From contig NC_092573.1 of NCBI RefSeq assembly GCF_037975245.1, positions 8,524,501 to 8,588,500 of the forward strand: a stretch of DNA of 64,000 bases, written 5' to 3'. The translations under genes were made by a program, and so were the position numbers. Below are positions 25,501 to 40,500 of the stretch, piece after piece. Each line of letters opens with the position of its first letter. Position 1 is the first letter of the stretch. Source of the stretch: Apostichopus japonicus (taxonomy: Eukaryota > Echinodermata > Holothuroidea > Aspidochirotida > Stichopodidae). The notes under the pieces were generated by a model. The model was not told where the DNA came from. It did not search any database and saw only the letters and a list, made by a program, of their open reading frames with translations.

Positions 25501-28500
25501 TTTGACATATCTTGTCTAAAAATCCAGCCTAAATTTAAGTCATGGTTGAAAAGATGAGATAATTTACGAAATTCCATGAGATATCAAATCAAATCAGTGC
25601 ACTATTTTCAGATCAGAGATGCTTTGTGGTTACAAAACTCACTCTCCTGTGCATCTTCTCTAAGATAGAAATTCAAAGTTGAGAGTTATCTGTTCTTCCA
25701 TTTTTTCAAGTGTTTAAAGAACTGCATGAGGAACAAATGACCTCCTGTTTTAAATCCATCCTCCAATTGAGTAAACATGGATGGTGCATATATACAGACC
25801 TGTTATATATATTCATTCACACAATATTCCTTAAACAAATATCACAAATGGATTAGACAAAAGGAAACGCAACATGTGTAAATTGTTTTCATTCAATTCA
25901 TAACAAAAGATAAGCTGCTGAACAAACATATATAACCTCTAGGTTCACTCTCTCCACAATAGCACAAGTTTCATAATACTTACAGTACATGGTTACTGCT
26001 GGTTAACTTGGAAGCAAATTACATAAACAAAGGTTCTTAACAAAAGCACCTAATCACAACATAAAACATGTTAAATGACTGTCTAAGTAGCAGGTATGTT
26101 GACAATCAACACCGCGAGGCGGGCGATGTGTAACAAACCCCCCTCTGCGTATTAGCTGATACAGTGATGTTGGTAGACTGTGTCCACAACTGAAGAGGAG
26201 CTAGTGACTTATTCAATTCAGACTATACAAACATTTACCTGTTAGGGTACAAAGTTAAATTTACTCTTTTGCTTTGTCAACTCTCAAGCAAGCAGAAACG
26301 ATCTGGTCAGGAAAATGAAACAAGAGTTTGAATTTCTAGAAGACAAATTTCCAAAAATAGCTACAGCAGAGCCGGTTTTTTTTTCCTTTCTTTTTCAACC
26401 AAAACAGTTACAAAATCTCCCAGGGTCTTGGATTACCTAACTACAGAAGCTGAAAAGTGCCATCAACATAAGGAAACTTTGCCCCAATAAAGTCAACATT
26501 AAAACATTTTGCAGAAAATTGTTCAATTGCTCTGTTGGGAATGAAGTGAACAGTTTAACATTTTGCAGAAAAATGTTGAATTGACGAGATATGATAAGTT
26601 GTCAATTAAACATTTTGCAGTGAATTGTTAAAATTGCTCAGTTAAAGCAACTGAGCAATCCAACATTTTTCTGAATTTTGATAACATATTATCTTCTTAT
26701 CTAAACAATTTACTGAAAAATGTCAACTCATGGGGCAAAGTTTTCTTATGTTGATGGCACTTTTAATCTTCCGTATTTAACTTTTAAAACTAACTCTGTC
26801 GGGTGAAAAATCTCCAACTACAATCAGAGTAAATAACAGATATTTTATATCTTTCAGAATACACTTAAATCCCATATGAAGCTATATTTGCTGAAGTCAA
26901 AATGTACTTTGTAGTGCAAGCTAGTAAATGCAAAAAAACATGTACCAACTACATTGGCTTGGCGAAGGGAGGGAGAAGTCGGGGAGGGGGGGGCCAGGGG
27001 TACATGCACACCCAAAAATGTTCCATATCAAGCAGGTGGCCCACGTTTAAAAAATTTTAAAAAAAATTTTAAAAAAAATTAAAAAATACAAAGATACAAA
27101 GAAACACAGCCTTTGATTCATACAAACAGTAAATTAAACTTAAGCATATAATATCCTAACTTGATTCATACAACTAAGTGAGAACTCATGATCTGATCTA
27201 TTTTCGGTGTTAGTTTTCGCTCTTTCATTTCAGAAGAAGATCATATCAGCATGTGCATCGTTGATTCATGCAGGTATGGCATGAGTTAAACACTTTCATC
27301 TTATCTTTACCACATTTTTCTAACCTATGTTCATGGGCCTCATCATAGCCTCACTTGCTGCAATTGGATACAGCAGTTATTAACCGCAACAGTGACTTAT
27401 ACCAAATATTACAGGGAAATTGCCCCACCATGTTGTCAATGTTTATTTCCGTTCAAATCGATTACAGTGCGTTATTCAGATGGATGACACCAGCTTTGCC
27501 AATAGAATAAGTGCAGGATTGACAGAAATTCCTTTGCGATGAAAAAAAAAAACAGATTCAACTCATCATAAAACTTGATATTTAGCATTAATGTTTTATT
27601 AAAGTGTTACTAAGGCAGTTTTAAAAAGAAAAATACCATCGAAATGAAGTACGTCAATTGCTGCAACAGATACTATAATCATGTATGCTTCAAGTTTAAT
27701 TTACATCCCACTTCAAAATTATGCTGTTCTATCCATATACTCTGTAAACTAAAACTAAACCCCATGACCCCCACTGCCAGCATTTTGTGCTCTTTCCATC
27801 CCACCTCCCTCCCCCCTCCTGCCAAAAGTTACCCTCATCTACATTGATACACCACACCTCCACTTCCAAATGGCTGTAATAAAACGATAGTCAATTGTTA
27901 CCCAATTAATACTAACTGTACAAATGCTATAAAGAAGCACTGCATGCAAACACTGGTTGGAAGTTTTTTTTACTTTTTTCCGCACTCATTCAGTTTGGGA
28001 CAAATTACAACCCCCTGCTATTCCTCCTACATTCTGCTAATTACCTACAAGACATCAAGGGGATATATTCCCGTGGTAGACAATGCGAGACATGCAAATG
28101 GAAAAGAAAATATTCTACACTGTTTGTTAGTTGAAACTTGAAAGCTCCATCTCAATATCTTGTCTCTAACTGAAGATATGGTTGTATATACATAATATGT
28201 TACCTATTTTCACTGACTAGACACGCGATTCTTTCCTGGAGTGGATCACAGAAGGTGGTCTGTGATGTCATAACCTAAATTATTTCTTCAATTTAAGTTC
28301 CTTTCCTATTTTAATCTTCCTGTCGATGTCTCCCTTAAATGTGGACTTGAAGCTGTCCAGGTTTCCTTGCACCTGAATTTCATGAGAAAATGCATCTTTT
28401 TTATCTGTTTTTGTTAAATATATATATATTTTCCTCTGTGAATTAGGCAGTTAATTATTACCATCAAGAAAAAAACAAAAAACATTTCCAACTAAATTGC

Positions 28501-31500
28501 TGTGATGACATCATTAACTCTGTTGTTACCAGATGCAATAATAAAAATACCACAACAATTAAAAAATAATTTCCTATCTTCGCCATACAAGATGCTATGA
28601 AGATGTGGTTTTGCCCTTGTGAAGGAAGCTGAGGAAAATATCCGGCGCCGTTTAGTAAACAATCAATTTCAGTCTTTCAGAATATATCCGTTTTGAAGGC
28701 TATGAAAATTTGAAGAAATGATGTCATAGTAAAAAATTTCAGATTAATCAGGGTACATACGTTACAGGGAATGATAAACAAAATAAACTGTTATACGTCT
28801 GTGCACTTGAGTACAGCAATTTGCTCATTTCTTTGTAGCATTTTGTGATGCAAAACTGGATAAATTATTCCCCGTGTATAGGAGACTGGAACGAGAGGGG
28901 AAGCAGTAAATAAGACATATATGTACAGATTTTAAAGACTGATACATTAACGGCTTTGTTCTTTCAAATTTTTATTTCTCTTTTCAGATGACATAATATC
29001 CGTCCCTCTCAAATTATTCCTACTAAACTGCTGTGGAGATCAACTACAAGCACTGCCTTCCAGGGAGCAGGTGGAGACATTAAAACACTATAAATATATA
29101 TCAAATTTTGCCTCCATTTTTCTTTGTAAATACCAGGTATTCTTTTTCATTTTTTGGTTTTTCTTCAAATTTTCTCAGTTTTAGCCTCAACCTCAATCTT
29201 TTCAAATGGGGGATGATTTATGCAAAATACTGTAAACCTTAACTCACGTATAAGATGATTAAAAATATCCAACAAATAAAAGCATCGTAAAATTAGAAGA
29301 AAGAGATTAAAGTGTCTAATTTTCAAGGAAATATTATTCAAATCCATTAAAAGCATGACTCAGGGTTGGAAAACACCCAATTTACAATAAATAAAAGAAC
29401 AAGTCAATTTTTCATCATTAGTTGTGAGATACTTTTTAACAAATCACATCAGCATCTTTCTTTTCAAATGCTAATTCATAGTATTATTCCCTGCCCCCCC
29501 CCCAATTTTTCTTGAGAATAAAAATAAGGAATGAAGCAAAGATTAACATATTTTTAAGACCTTATTCAAATATTATTGTAAGAGTAAGCTCTCACCTGAT
29601 ATTCCCTGAACTGTTTCCCTCGCGATTTTTTTTTAATTTAAAATGTCCATGAAATATAGAATGTGATCCTCTTTAAAACCGTCATCGCTGTGAACGCTCA
29701 TTGGCATGATCCGTAAAGTGTCGATTTATATTACCAACTTAATACAAGCTAGACCTGTAGATTGGAATGGAGTGCACATGATGAATGTAGACAGGTAAGG
29801 CAGGAGTGCAGCAAATCTCCGCTTTAAAGATGAAAAAACCCGTAACTAGATGGTGCATGCCTCTTGAATATATATGGATGATATCCATAAAAAAAAAAAA
29901 AAAACGTGTTTTAAGTTATAATCACGTAAGTTACAAATCCTACACGGAGTCTGTCTAAATATCTCAAATGCTGCATGGAAAAGAAGACCATTTACTTTAA
30001 CTTCCACATTTGGTCCTAATACTTTGATTCGTAAGTGATGTGATTTCCTTTAGGCTGTAAGGATTACTGATGAGGCCAGCCAGTTTAGATGAGGATGGAG
30101 GATTTTGTAAGAGAGTAGTACAAAAGCTTTCTCTATACTGTCTGGTTTCACATGAGCCTATTCACCCAAACTATCTCTACACAAGGCCTCACTGTTTCAA
30201 ATGATGTTTAATGAGGCTTTACTGCTGTTAAATCAAGTGGAAAGTAAGTATAGGCTTACAATAGGGAACAGACTTACTGAAAGCAGAGAAAGTTAACACT
30301 TCCATTTGCTGAAAGGTTAGGCTAGATACAGTATATATATCATGTCAGGGTAAATACTGCCATGATGCAGTTAGTGTCCAGATTGGATGTTGTGAAAGGT
30401 GCTCATTAACTGCATGATTGCATATCTATACATAGGGAAATGTTAGGTCACTGTTGGGTCAAAGACTAACTAGTTTTATCAAATTCATGGAACTATGCAA
30501 CTGAGTAGTTAGTAAACAATGGACAAAAAAACTAGGAGGGTGGGGGGGGGGGAGGAGGACAGACAAACTGGACAAATCAACTTAACTTATCAAAGTTGAA
30601 CTGGATAGGTACAGTTGGAGTGGGAGTGGGAGGGGGGAGGGGAAGGGTCATAGTGCAAAACTATTACCAACTTTAACTACTACAGTAGGTTGATATGAGT
30701 GTTTACATAGAGTGGAGACACTGGTAAGAGAGTGAAGTACATAACTGGGTACTAATAATAAGATTAGAAATTGATAAATATTATATGCCACTAAAATTTG
30801 TGGGACATAAACTTTTCTGTACTGGATTAATAACTTGCTAATAAAGAGTTTTGCCACTTTGTGAGATCTCTATAGTTTGATTGAGCTCGGGTATCCGGAT
30901 ACAGTGCTTATTTCAATTTTACATGGTTTTAATGTCATAACTGATGCCAATTTAAAGTAAGTTTAAATCTCAATGCAAACTGCAGAGCTACTGTACAGTA
31001 TAGGCCTATATGTGACACTACAGATCTGTACCTGCAATGCCATTCAGGATCTGCTTACAGATAGGAGATTATCAGGCAGTATTGAATGTAAATGACCTCA
31101 GGTATCATGGGGTGTCACCACGGCAACACACTCTGAAGGAGTGTGTTATAACTTACATGTGAGATGGGAGACAAATCTGCTACTGTTTGAACAAAACTTA
31201 AAAAATACCATCAGTTCAAAATCCTAAATATATTTGCAATACTTGTTCAACATAATGGGCTACTGTCCTGGGTCTGGGCAACAAAATTCTTGAATCGAAA
31301 GTACAATTTCATTATTAAAAGGAGAGTCCAAGCTGGGGGGGGGGGATTACAATTTGACTGATTTATGAAAGGAACATATTCTCAGCATCCTGGTGACATT
31401 TGCAAGTAATTGTAAAAATGGACAGAATTATCAACATATTAGAAATTGTCACAGATTGTACAAGAAGTGGACTTGAAGCAAACAGGTGTGATGTCATAGT

Positions 31501-34500
31501 TGGACAGTGACAGCAAAATGTATATACTGTACTTGTTATTTAGTTTGCACTTTATTGTCTTGACCAGGTTGTACAGTATTGGATACACTTAAAGTTCCAA
31601 CATTATACCTTAGAGAATGTGAAGTTAATGATATATTGCCATGGTTACTATTGAGATTTGTTGTAGTACAAATGACCATGTGACCATGACATTTTACTTC
31701 ATCGCTTACATGATCGCTACGGCATTGGTGGGACAGCTCTTGATTGGTTCTCTTCGTATCTCAGAGACCGAGTTCAGACAATTAACATCAATGGTGTTCA
31801 GTCCGATGAATATTCAATTAATGAAGGTGTACCACAAGGATCAGTAGCCGGTCCCTCCATTTTTACCATGTATACAGCACCTATCGCCGATATAATAAAG
31901 TCCCATGGTATCGAACATATGATCTACGCCGATGACACACAATTGTACCTCGTCTTGGACCCGATGGATCGCGGCAATGCGATTCATAGACTGGAAATAT
32001 GTATCGCTGACATTAAAACATGGAGTGTGAAAAACAAGCTTATGTTGAACGAATCCAAAACCGAAGTTCTTCATCTTACGTCTAGGTTCAAGAGATCTCC
32101 CCCTTTTCCAAATATATCTATATGCGGAGCCGAAATTCCTCCGTCTGCAGCTGTGAAAGACCTCGGAGTCACGCTTGACAACACTCTACAGATGAGAGGT
32201 CATGTCAGAGAAGTTGCTCGAAACGCTTCATTTTCATTATACAAAATCGGCAAAATACGTCACTTCCTCGATAATTCATCAACAGAACGCCTTGTACACG
32301 CTTTTGTCACGTCCCGTTTGGATTATTGCAATAGTTTATTTTATGGTCTTCCGGCTCGTGACCTTGGGAGACTCCAGTTAGTTCAGAATGCTGCAGCGAG
32401 ACTTGTCACTAAGATAAAGCGCAATGACCATCATCACATTACACCAGTTCTCCGAGATTTACATTGGCTACCGATTAGAGACAGGGTTGTTTTCAAAGTC
32501 TCGCTTCTTACATACAAAGCCCTTAACAATCAGGGACCTACTTACATCTCTGAACTTTTATTGCCTTACAAACCACCCCGGTTACTTCGTTCTGCATCTC
32601 TTGCCCTACTGGAGCCCCCCAAGAACACCAACACGTCTTTCTACGGTCACCGAGCCTTTGCAGCAGCAGCCCCAGACATTTGGAACAAGCTCCCGGTTGA
32701 CATCAGAACCGCTCCATCTGTGACTGTTTTTAAGAGCCGTTTAAAAACATATCTTTTTAACAATGACATTTCATAACTTTTTCCATACTTTAACTTTCTT
32801 TTACCTTTATCCGCCTTTTTACCATGTCTATTTGTATCTCCTGTTCCTTTAGTTGTTTTTTAGTGTTTTTATTCGTTGTTTGATATTTTGCAGTTTTGTA
32901 GTTTTGCATTTTTCTGTTTCACCTTTTACTGTAAAGCGCTTAGTGGCCTTTGTGATGTTAGGCGCTATATAAATGCTTTATATTATTATTATTATTATTT
33001 ATTGTATCACCTGGACTATCATCTTTAATTATAAGATACTAAATGTTCCATGTGATGGACAACTGATGAAGACAACTGTACATTATCTTGGTTAACTAAT
33101 ATTCAGGTTCATGGTTATCTTAGCTTGTCTGATATGGGCAAACAATTTATGGAAAAAGCTCCTTAACTGACACAATACCTGATGCACATGTACTGACATA
33201 CATTAATATGGCAAAACATGCTTAATGAACTATCCTCAAATTGCAAGAAAAACCACTGCGTTGACGTACGAAATTCCCCACCCCCTTCAATCGCTCCCCC
33301 TACCAAACTTATCCTTTCCTCTTACTGCTAACTTTGTGCTGTAACATCCTGGACTTTCTTGTAACCGTTAGTAAACATTACCTAAAGTAGGTCAATTTTA
33401 TCAAATCATAAGGAAACCACAAATAAAAACACACTGCTGTATTGACCTAGAACAGACTTGACACAGAAACCAATATTGCAAATTTGATTATAATTTCAGT
33501 TGAACAAACTATTACAGTTGTGCCTTCTTTACAAACTGTTCCAATTGTTTGCTGACAATGAACTACATAAAATAATGACTGGACAGATCAAAATCTCACC
33601 TCTTGGCTTAGATTTCAATCTAGAATCTAAACAAACAGATGAATACACATACACACATGCACACATGCAGGCCTTGAATGTTTTACAATATTCTCTATGC
33701 AAATATGACCAAATGATGCAATATTTGTTCTAGGTGAGTCCTAAATTGCGGTCATTCTCATGATACAGGTCAGAGATTTGGCATAATTCTGACAGTTCGA
33801 TATTACTTTAAAAGGAGACACAAACCGTGAACCATCATTATTGGTCTACTGTATGTAGCAGAGATTTAACTAGCTGTCACGCACAACTTCACAACTTCCC
33901 CCTAAAACAGCTGAGAAAAGTCTCCTATTTCATTTAATAGATTCCCCCCCCCCCCTTTTTTTGTTGTCATTTAGCCTCTGAAGAAGATCCTGCTAGGATC
34001 GAAATGTCAGGCCAACTTACTTTTACACATTCTCTTACACAGGCTGCTCTCTAGTGGATAAGCAGTTTGCTAACAGTTTTATTTTATTTTTCATTTCAAA
34101 GTTAACACGGATTTCATGTTTCTCCATACATAAGACTGAAGACTTGATCAAGTCTAAATATAACATCAAATTTTGAGGCATGCATGTGTTGTCATTGTTT
34201 ATGTTTGTACAACAATGTTTCATTTCTGTCATGGAGATGGGTTTTGCGAGTGCTGAATCTGAAATACTGAACTGCATCATGAGTTCATGACTGTGACTTA
34301 GGTGCCAATGGTTTTAGTGTCAACACTATTAACATTGTACCTTAAAAATATAAAATGAAAAACTAAAAGAATTAAGTTAAAGGTTTCAAATCCTATTGCC
34401 ACTATAATATCACAGATTTACCAAATGAAAGCAAACGAAATTTGACTTTTTAAGCTATGTACAGTAGGATAGCTCCCAAATGGAACAAGATATCACAGAT

Positions 34501-37500
34501 TTACAAAATGACAACCAACAGACATGACCTTTTAAGCTACAGTACGTAGGTATGGCTCCTACACAGAACAAGATTTTTTGTAGTTGCATGTTGAAAGGAG
34601 TTGTCCAAGTTCATAAAAATCTCCGTCATTGATAATTAGACAAAGATGATGTTTGCATCTCCTTAAAGCAGAAGCAAAAGCAAACTATTATCAGATTAAT
34701 CTTAAAGAATTTAGAGATGATGGAAAATGGAGAAGTTCACGTTAATGTTATGTTATAAACTGTGCATATTTTAAACCTGTGCAAAAAAGTCACTGGAGGT
34801 CAAACTTAAGACATTGTATGATATAGAGTCGCTCGAGTGAGAGTGCAGATATTAGGAGGAGACAGGTGGTTGAGGATGTGAAGTCACTTTTAAAGGTTCA
34901 CAATCTTGAAATGGCACACAGGAATTGAAGGCAAATCGATGCTAACAGAATATGTCTATTTATCATTTAGTCAAAAGTCAATTTACCCATGCATCCTTTA
35001 AGCCTCATGTCTTCAAGATGCTATGCAAATTGAAAGGGTATAATGCAAGCCATATTTTGCTTGACTTTTATTCCTTGATATCCACTTCGGCAAGTTTCTC
35101 ACACATTAAATTATGCAATTATTTAAAAGCCATTGAGTTCCTCTACAATATACTACCAGCTGGTACAGAACTGTACACTGCAGCCTATGAAAAGCCGACT
35201 ATTTAACAGCTCACCACTATGACCATATGGATATGGTCACAGACAATTTATATAACAAAAGACAAATAACAAAGTTAGTAATAACCAGTATTTCATTTAA
35301 GTTACTATGGAAACCAACAAGCCCAAGGAAGTTTAAAGCAATGAAAGTCTGCAGTGAACACAATTGCAATAATAAGACAAATTCCAATTTCTACCAGTTT
35401 TACTTAACTTCTAAAACCATGTCCGAATACAATCAATTAGTTTCTCTGGTCAAGATGGAGTAGCCAGTAATTAGCCTAATGACTGGTCATTTTATAACAC
35501 ACCCAAAATCTTTCAAAGGTTACGATTCTGTAATTATATTCCTGTTGCACGCAGGTACAGGATCTGGTACATGAAAATATTGTAAGGCTTCAGCTGTATA
35601 GGCCTGAACTAAGTGTTGATTTTAATTTGTTTTTTTAAGATGGAAATTAGAATTTTAGAATTTGTTTGTTTCAGTAAATGACTGGCAACATAGTGCACGT
35701 GCATCACTACAAGCTAATGAAATGATGCTAAATTGCAGCAGTTCCATCTTTTTCATGGTCTTTTGTTGAATTTACAAACAAACAAAATGGCTGCAGGTAC
35801 AATGCAATGTTAACAAGTGTACACTACTGGTACAACTGAAATACTACTCATATTAAATTTAACTTTGGAATTGAAAAATTTGAATTTAATATTTGAAAGT
35901 TGAAATCTGATATCTAAATTCTCAAATTTGAAATTGAAAATTTTTAATGTAAATTATACCCAAACACTTACTGGTTTTGGTATTCACAAAATTTGATACT
36001 TAACTGTCTCCTATACAGTACATATGCGGTCCAATCTACCTAGCCTACAAACTAATAACAATCTTGCACTACCATTCCCCTCTGCCCCCCAACCCCCCCT
36101 CCCAAGTAAGAGAGGCATTAATTAAATGAACACTGTTTCTGTAAACATCATCAGAGTTTCATCAAACAAATCGACCTTTTAGCTGCTGCTTTGTTCTTTG
36201 TACAGTGTGAATAAAACCAAGGATTTTGGTGGTTGGATTATTCAAATTGAGAAAATTCTAAAATTTAGAAAGTTATTAGAATTTAGAAACATTGGATCAA
36301 ACTCTGCGGAAAAAGACATCATCATCATCGACTCAGTGTTAAAAGGAGCATTAAAACATTTAGCATGTTAAATGGAATAATCTTGAAAAAGGAAATAGCT
36401 CTCTTGATATCTAATTACATAACCCACCAACCCCCACAGGATATCTTTTAATTCAATAGCACTTAATCTATTGTAAAATATTAATTGGTTTAAAAGTGAA
36501 TTTGTATCTTGACTATACTCGATCACATAAACAAAATTCTATTCACAACATTTTCAAACCCAAGTAAGTGATCAATGATTATAAAAGTGAGTCAATTATT
36601 CAACAGATGCATCTCGACTTAACAAACACCCTCACAGTTTGAGTGTCATCGAGTGGCTCAACAATTATCGTGAATACTGATACAAACAAAACAGCTTGTT
36701 ATCACACCGACGGATAAAAACGGCTCTGCATAATTCTAAATGAAGTCATTCAGGAATAAAGACGGATGGAAGTTTGCAACCGTTTTCATTCTCGTAAATT
36801 TTCGTATTAATCTACTTTTCGTTCCAGATCATAAACCAATTATATACAAGAAACAGTGGTTCGATAAAATTCAAAATGTTTGGATTTTATTTCAACAGAC
36901 CCTTGTAAGTAAATTTTCCCAGCTCCCACTAATATCCGTTTCGCTTTGATGAAACTTAAGATGGATACAACAAAACATTGATACAACTTCCACATAAGGT
37001 GTTGCTCATTGAGTACTCTTTATTTCCTTCCCCCTGCTACCCTCCCATTCATCCCTGCCCCCAACCCCTTATTTTTTAACCATTTTTGTAGTTGGGAAAA
37101 AAGTCAACTGAGATGGGGTTTTCATCTTGAAATTAGGGATTATATTTGTCTCATTTTCTAATATTGGAATATTCCACACAATTAACAGTCTAGAAGATCT
37201 AAGCAGGAAGCTGCTACTACTGTAGTTAGAATAGCAGCTCCCTGATCTAAGTTACATATAAATTTGACAACAAGTGTTTTCAAAATGTGGTACCTTCATA
37301 CTGTTAAATGAAGACCTGCTGGTCTGGGTCTCCACCTCGACGCTAATTGTTCCCCTTCTGTCTTTTCGTCCGTGGTAAATCACCGTAGTCGTCCCTCCCC
37401 TGCTAGATCCTGCCTCTGCGGTAACGTCTGTTGTGGCTGTACGTATGTGAATATGTTGCTGTTGGCTGTGGAGGGAAGAAACAGGGACGCTATTACTTAA

Positions 37501-40500
37501 TTACGTCTGTTGTGGCTGTACGTATGTGAATATGTTGCTGTTGGCTTTGGAGGGAAGAAACAGGGACGCTATTACTTAATTACGTCTGTTGTGGCTGTAC
37601 GTATGTGAATATGTTGCTGTTGGCTGTGGAGGGAAGAAACAGGGACGCTATTACTTAATTACGTCTGTTGTGGCTGTACGTATGTGAATGTGTTGGTGTT
37701 GGCTGTGGAGGGAAGAAACAGGGACGCTATTACTTAATTACGTCTGTTGTGGCTGTACGTATGTGAATATGTTGCTGTTGGCTGTGGAGGGAAGAAACAG
37801 GGACACTATTCTTTAAAGGCATTGAAGACTCACCCCAAACTGCGTGCCACGCTCTAAAAAAGTTAACATTCCGTTGCTTGCAAGTGAAGTTTTCTGCTTG
37901 TCGCTACTAAATGCAGACACCTTGTTATCTTTAGCTGGACCTGAGATGTCCATCGCCGTATCATTTGTACACTGTGCTCTGGGTATTGACCGCAGCTGTA
38001 TGTACTGACTGTACACTAGTGTCTAATTACGGACGGTAGCAAGCTGTGTGTGTATTTTCTGGGATCGATGGTGGTGTCTAACACTTCTGTTACACCTCAT
38101 TCGAAACTAGGTCAGATTACCGGCATGAAACGTTTCTTTGTGCGCGAGTATTCACCCCCTTTAAATTTTGACTTCGTATTGATCGTCATGCCGTCAGTAT
38201 GACCCCCTTCCTCCCACACCAAGGATCTTAGAAAGCCCACACCATGATTGAACATATATGTTCAAATTTCAGCATGCATGGATTTCACAGCCACTTCACA
38301 GCGGTCCACTACTGTAAATCTACATGTCTTATACTGTAGAGAGTACTGAAATTAATAAACTTTGATATTATCCAGGTTTTATTTATATTATTAATTTCAA
38401 GGTTCCATGGATGTGATTATGCAGAGGGACAAATCAAGCTCTCTACAAGTGGTTGTAAGTCCATTGAACCTCAGCAAACATACACAGCACTACACACTGC
38501 ATAGTATGAAATACTGTATAGTTAGTCAACTTAATACAAATCTCAGGATTTAAGAAAAGCCACATGCAGTAAAAGATGTATGCTAAGTAATGATGGATTT
38601 TGATATCAGTACCTATTCAGAGAGTGCTCTTTTGTGCCTACTGTTTTTCATTAAATTTACAGGAAAAATAGGGCAATGGCCATCAGAAAATGACCTAACT
38701 CGATGACACCAAATGCCATAATGCTTTCCTAGCTCTTATCATTCGGCATTCGATACAAACAATTTAATTCCATTAGTTTTATCACGCTAAGTTATAGTAT
38801 TTCGCATAAAACATACCAACGTGGAATGGGACAGTCACCACTTTACTCGTAACCTGTATTACTAAGGTCTGTATTCATGTGCGTAAATATATTTGCTGTG
38901 AACTTGAATTCATTACAGGATATGATTTGAAGAGAAATCCAGGATACTAATTTGTCGTAAAGGAGTTTTTTCAGCAAATATGCAGTTTTCAAAATTGGAA
39001 ATGATGACATTCATGCCTTAAAGCCTAGGTTCTCAACCTTTTTCTATCCAGGGACCCCTTGAGATAAAGTGAACTGTTTGGAGGACCCCCGGACAGTGAC
39101 CGCTGGCCTGAGGGAGGGGTACAAGGGGACGGTGTGTCCCCCTCCCCTTTTGATTTTTTTTTCAATGTTTGAGGGTTAGATGCGAAATGGTGCATTATTT
39201 TGTGACTTTTGAAGTAAATTTATGTTCAAGAATTAATGTTTAGAAATGCATTTTTCTGGGCCTGGAATCCAGTTTTCCTAGACTTGCGAGTATTGCTAGG
39301 CATAGGTCTATTTGGAAATTCTTTCTTTCAAGTTATATATTTCCCAATTAAATTTTAATTTGGAAGCGATGAGTTGTCAGATACAAACTGGTTGATTCTG
39401 CATGAGATCAGGAGAATTATGGGTTTTCTTTGTCAGAGATAGCTGCAAATGGCACTGTTTTTTGTGTCAAATCCAAGTTAGGTATAACTATTCCTCCACC
39501 AAAGCCTTATAACTAATGCGCTTCCATGTGTCAACAGTGAGCAACGCATCATAGTTATTGCTCTGCATATTAGGATGTATAGTGTGCAGTTAAGTTGTAC
39601 ACAACACTCTGGTGGCATGTTATCCATACCTCACCGAATGTATACCAATGAGAAACTATATTACTTGTTTTCATCGGGGATTGCACGATTCAACATTTAT
39701 CGACTACTGACGATACGGTCTGATCATTAGGGTCCGACGTATTGACAGCTAGCCTAGCCCAGATTTCTAGAGGCATACATACTTCTTCCTTCGACTATAT
39801 CTATCATTCCATTTTTCATGAACCTCTTCGGCTTTCGCGGACCCTTATTTTCTTCACGGACCCCCTGCGGACCCCTTTGCCCTCACGGACCCCCAAATAA
39901 ATATCACGGACCCCCTAGGGGTCTGCGGACCCCAGGTTGAGTAACATGGCCTTAAAGAACAACTTTTCTAAACAGTTCAAAAGCGGTTCAGTTACGTTCG
40001 GAAAATATGACCGAAATTCCTTTTCCACTCCTTTTATGTGTCTGTTGTAAATAACGATTGGATCATAAAACACCTTTCCTTCATCAAATTCAACGATTAC
40101 CAGACATGTTATAGTTAAAGACTGAGAAAGTGACATTCAAAAATGATAAGTATTTACCTAATGATATATTATTTAGGAGTGATGTCATGTAAGATGATGC
40201 AACCGTCATTCATATATGCTACAAGAAAAGAAAACACTGTTCGCACTGCTGGGGACAGACTGAATCAACCATTACCATACAGTAGCACTGATAAATGTCA
40301 GTGGTCATAGGATGTCATTAAATCAAGACTACCTACTGCATACAAAGGAGAGGACAAAACAAAATTAATCTTTCATAGCTAGGCCACAGGGGGTTTGTAT
40401 GCCCACCCAGTCCAATGCCTGCAAGCAAATACAATAGGCCTAAGATGGCAAGACAAAAATCTTAATCTTAAAACAGTAATCTTAAGAAGGTCAGAGAAAA

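Larger units (their letters stand above)
24922..37293 (-). other. PDE8 intron 2 (12.4 kb)
   Basis: It contains the long-TIR MITE (26453), the truncated LINE (31679) and the second hairpin insert (33946). An AT-rich self-similar stretch (35850-35950) alternates AAATTTGAA-like words. I see no exon in the remainder. Confidence 0.7.
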
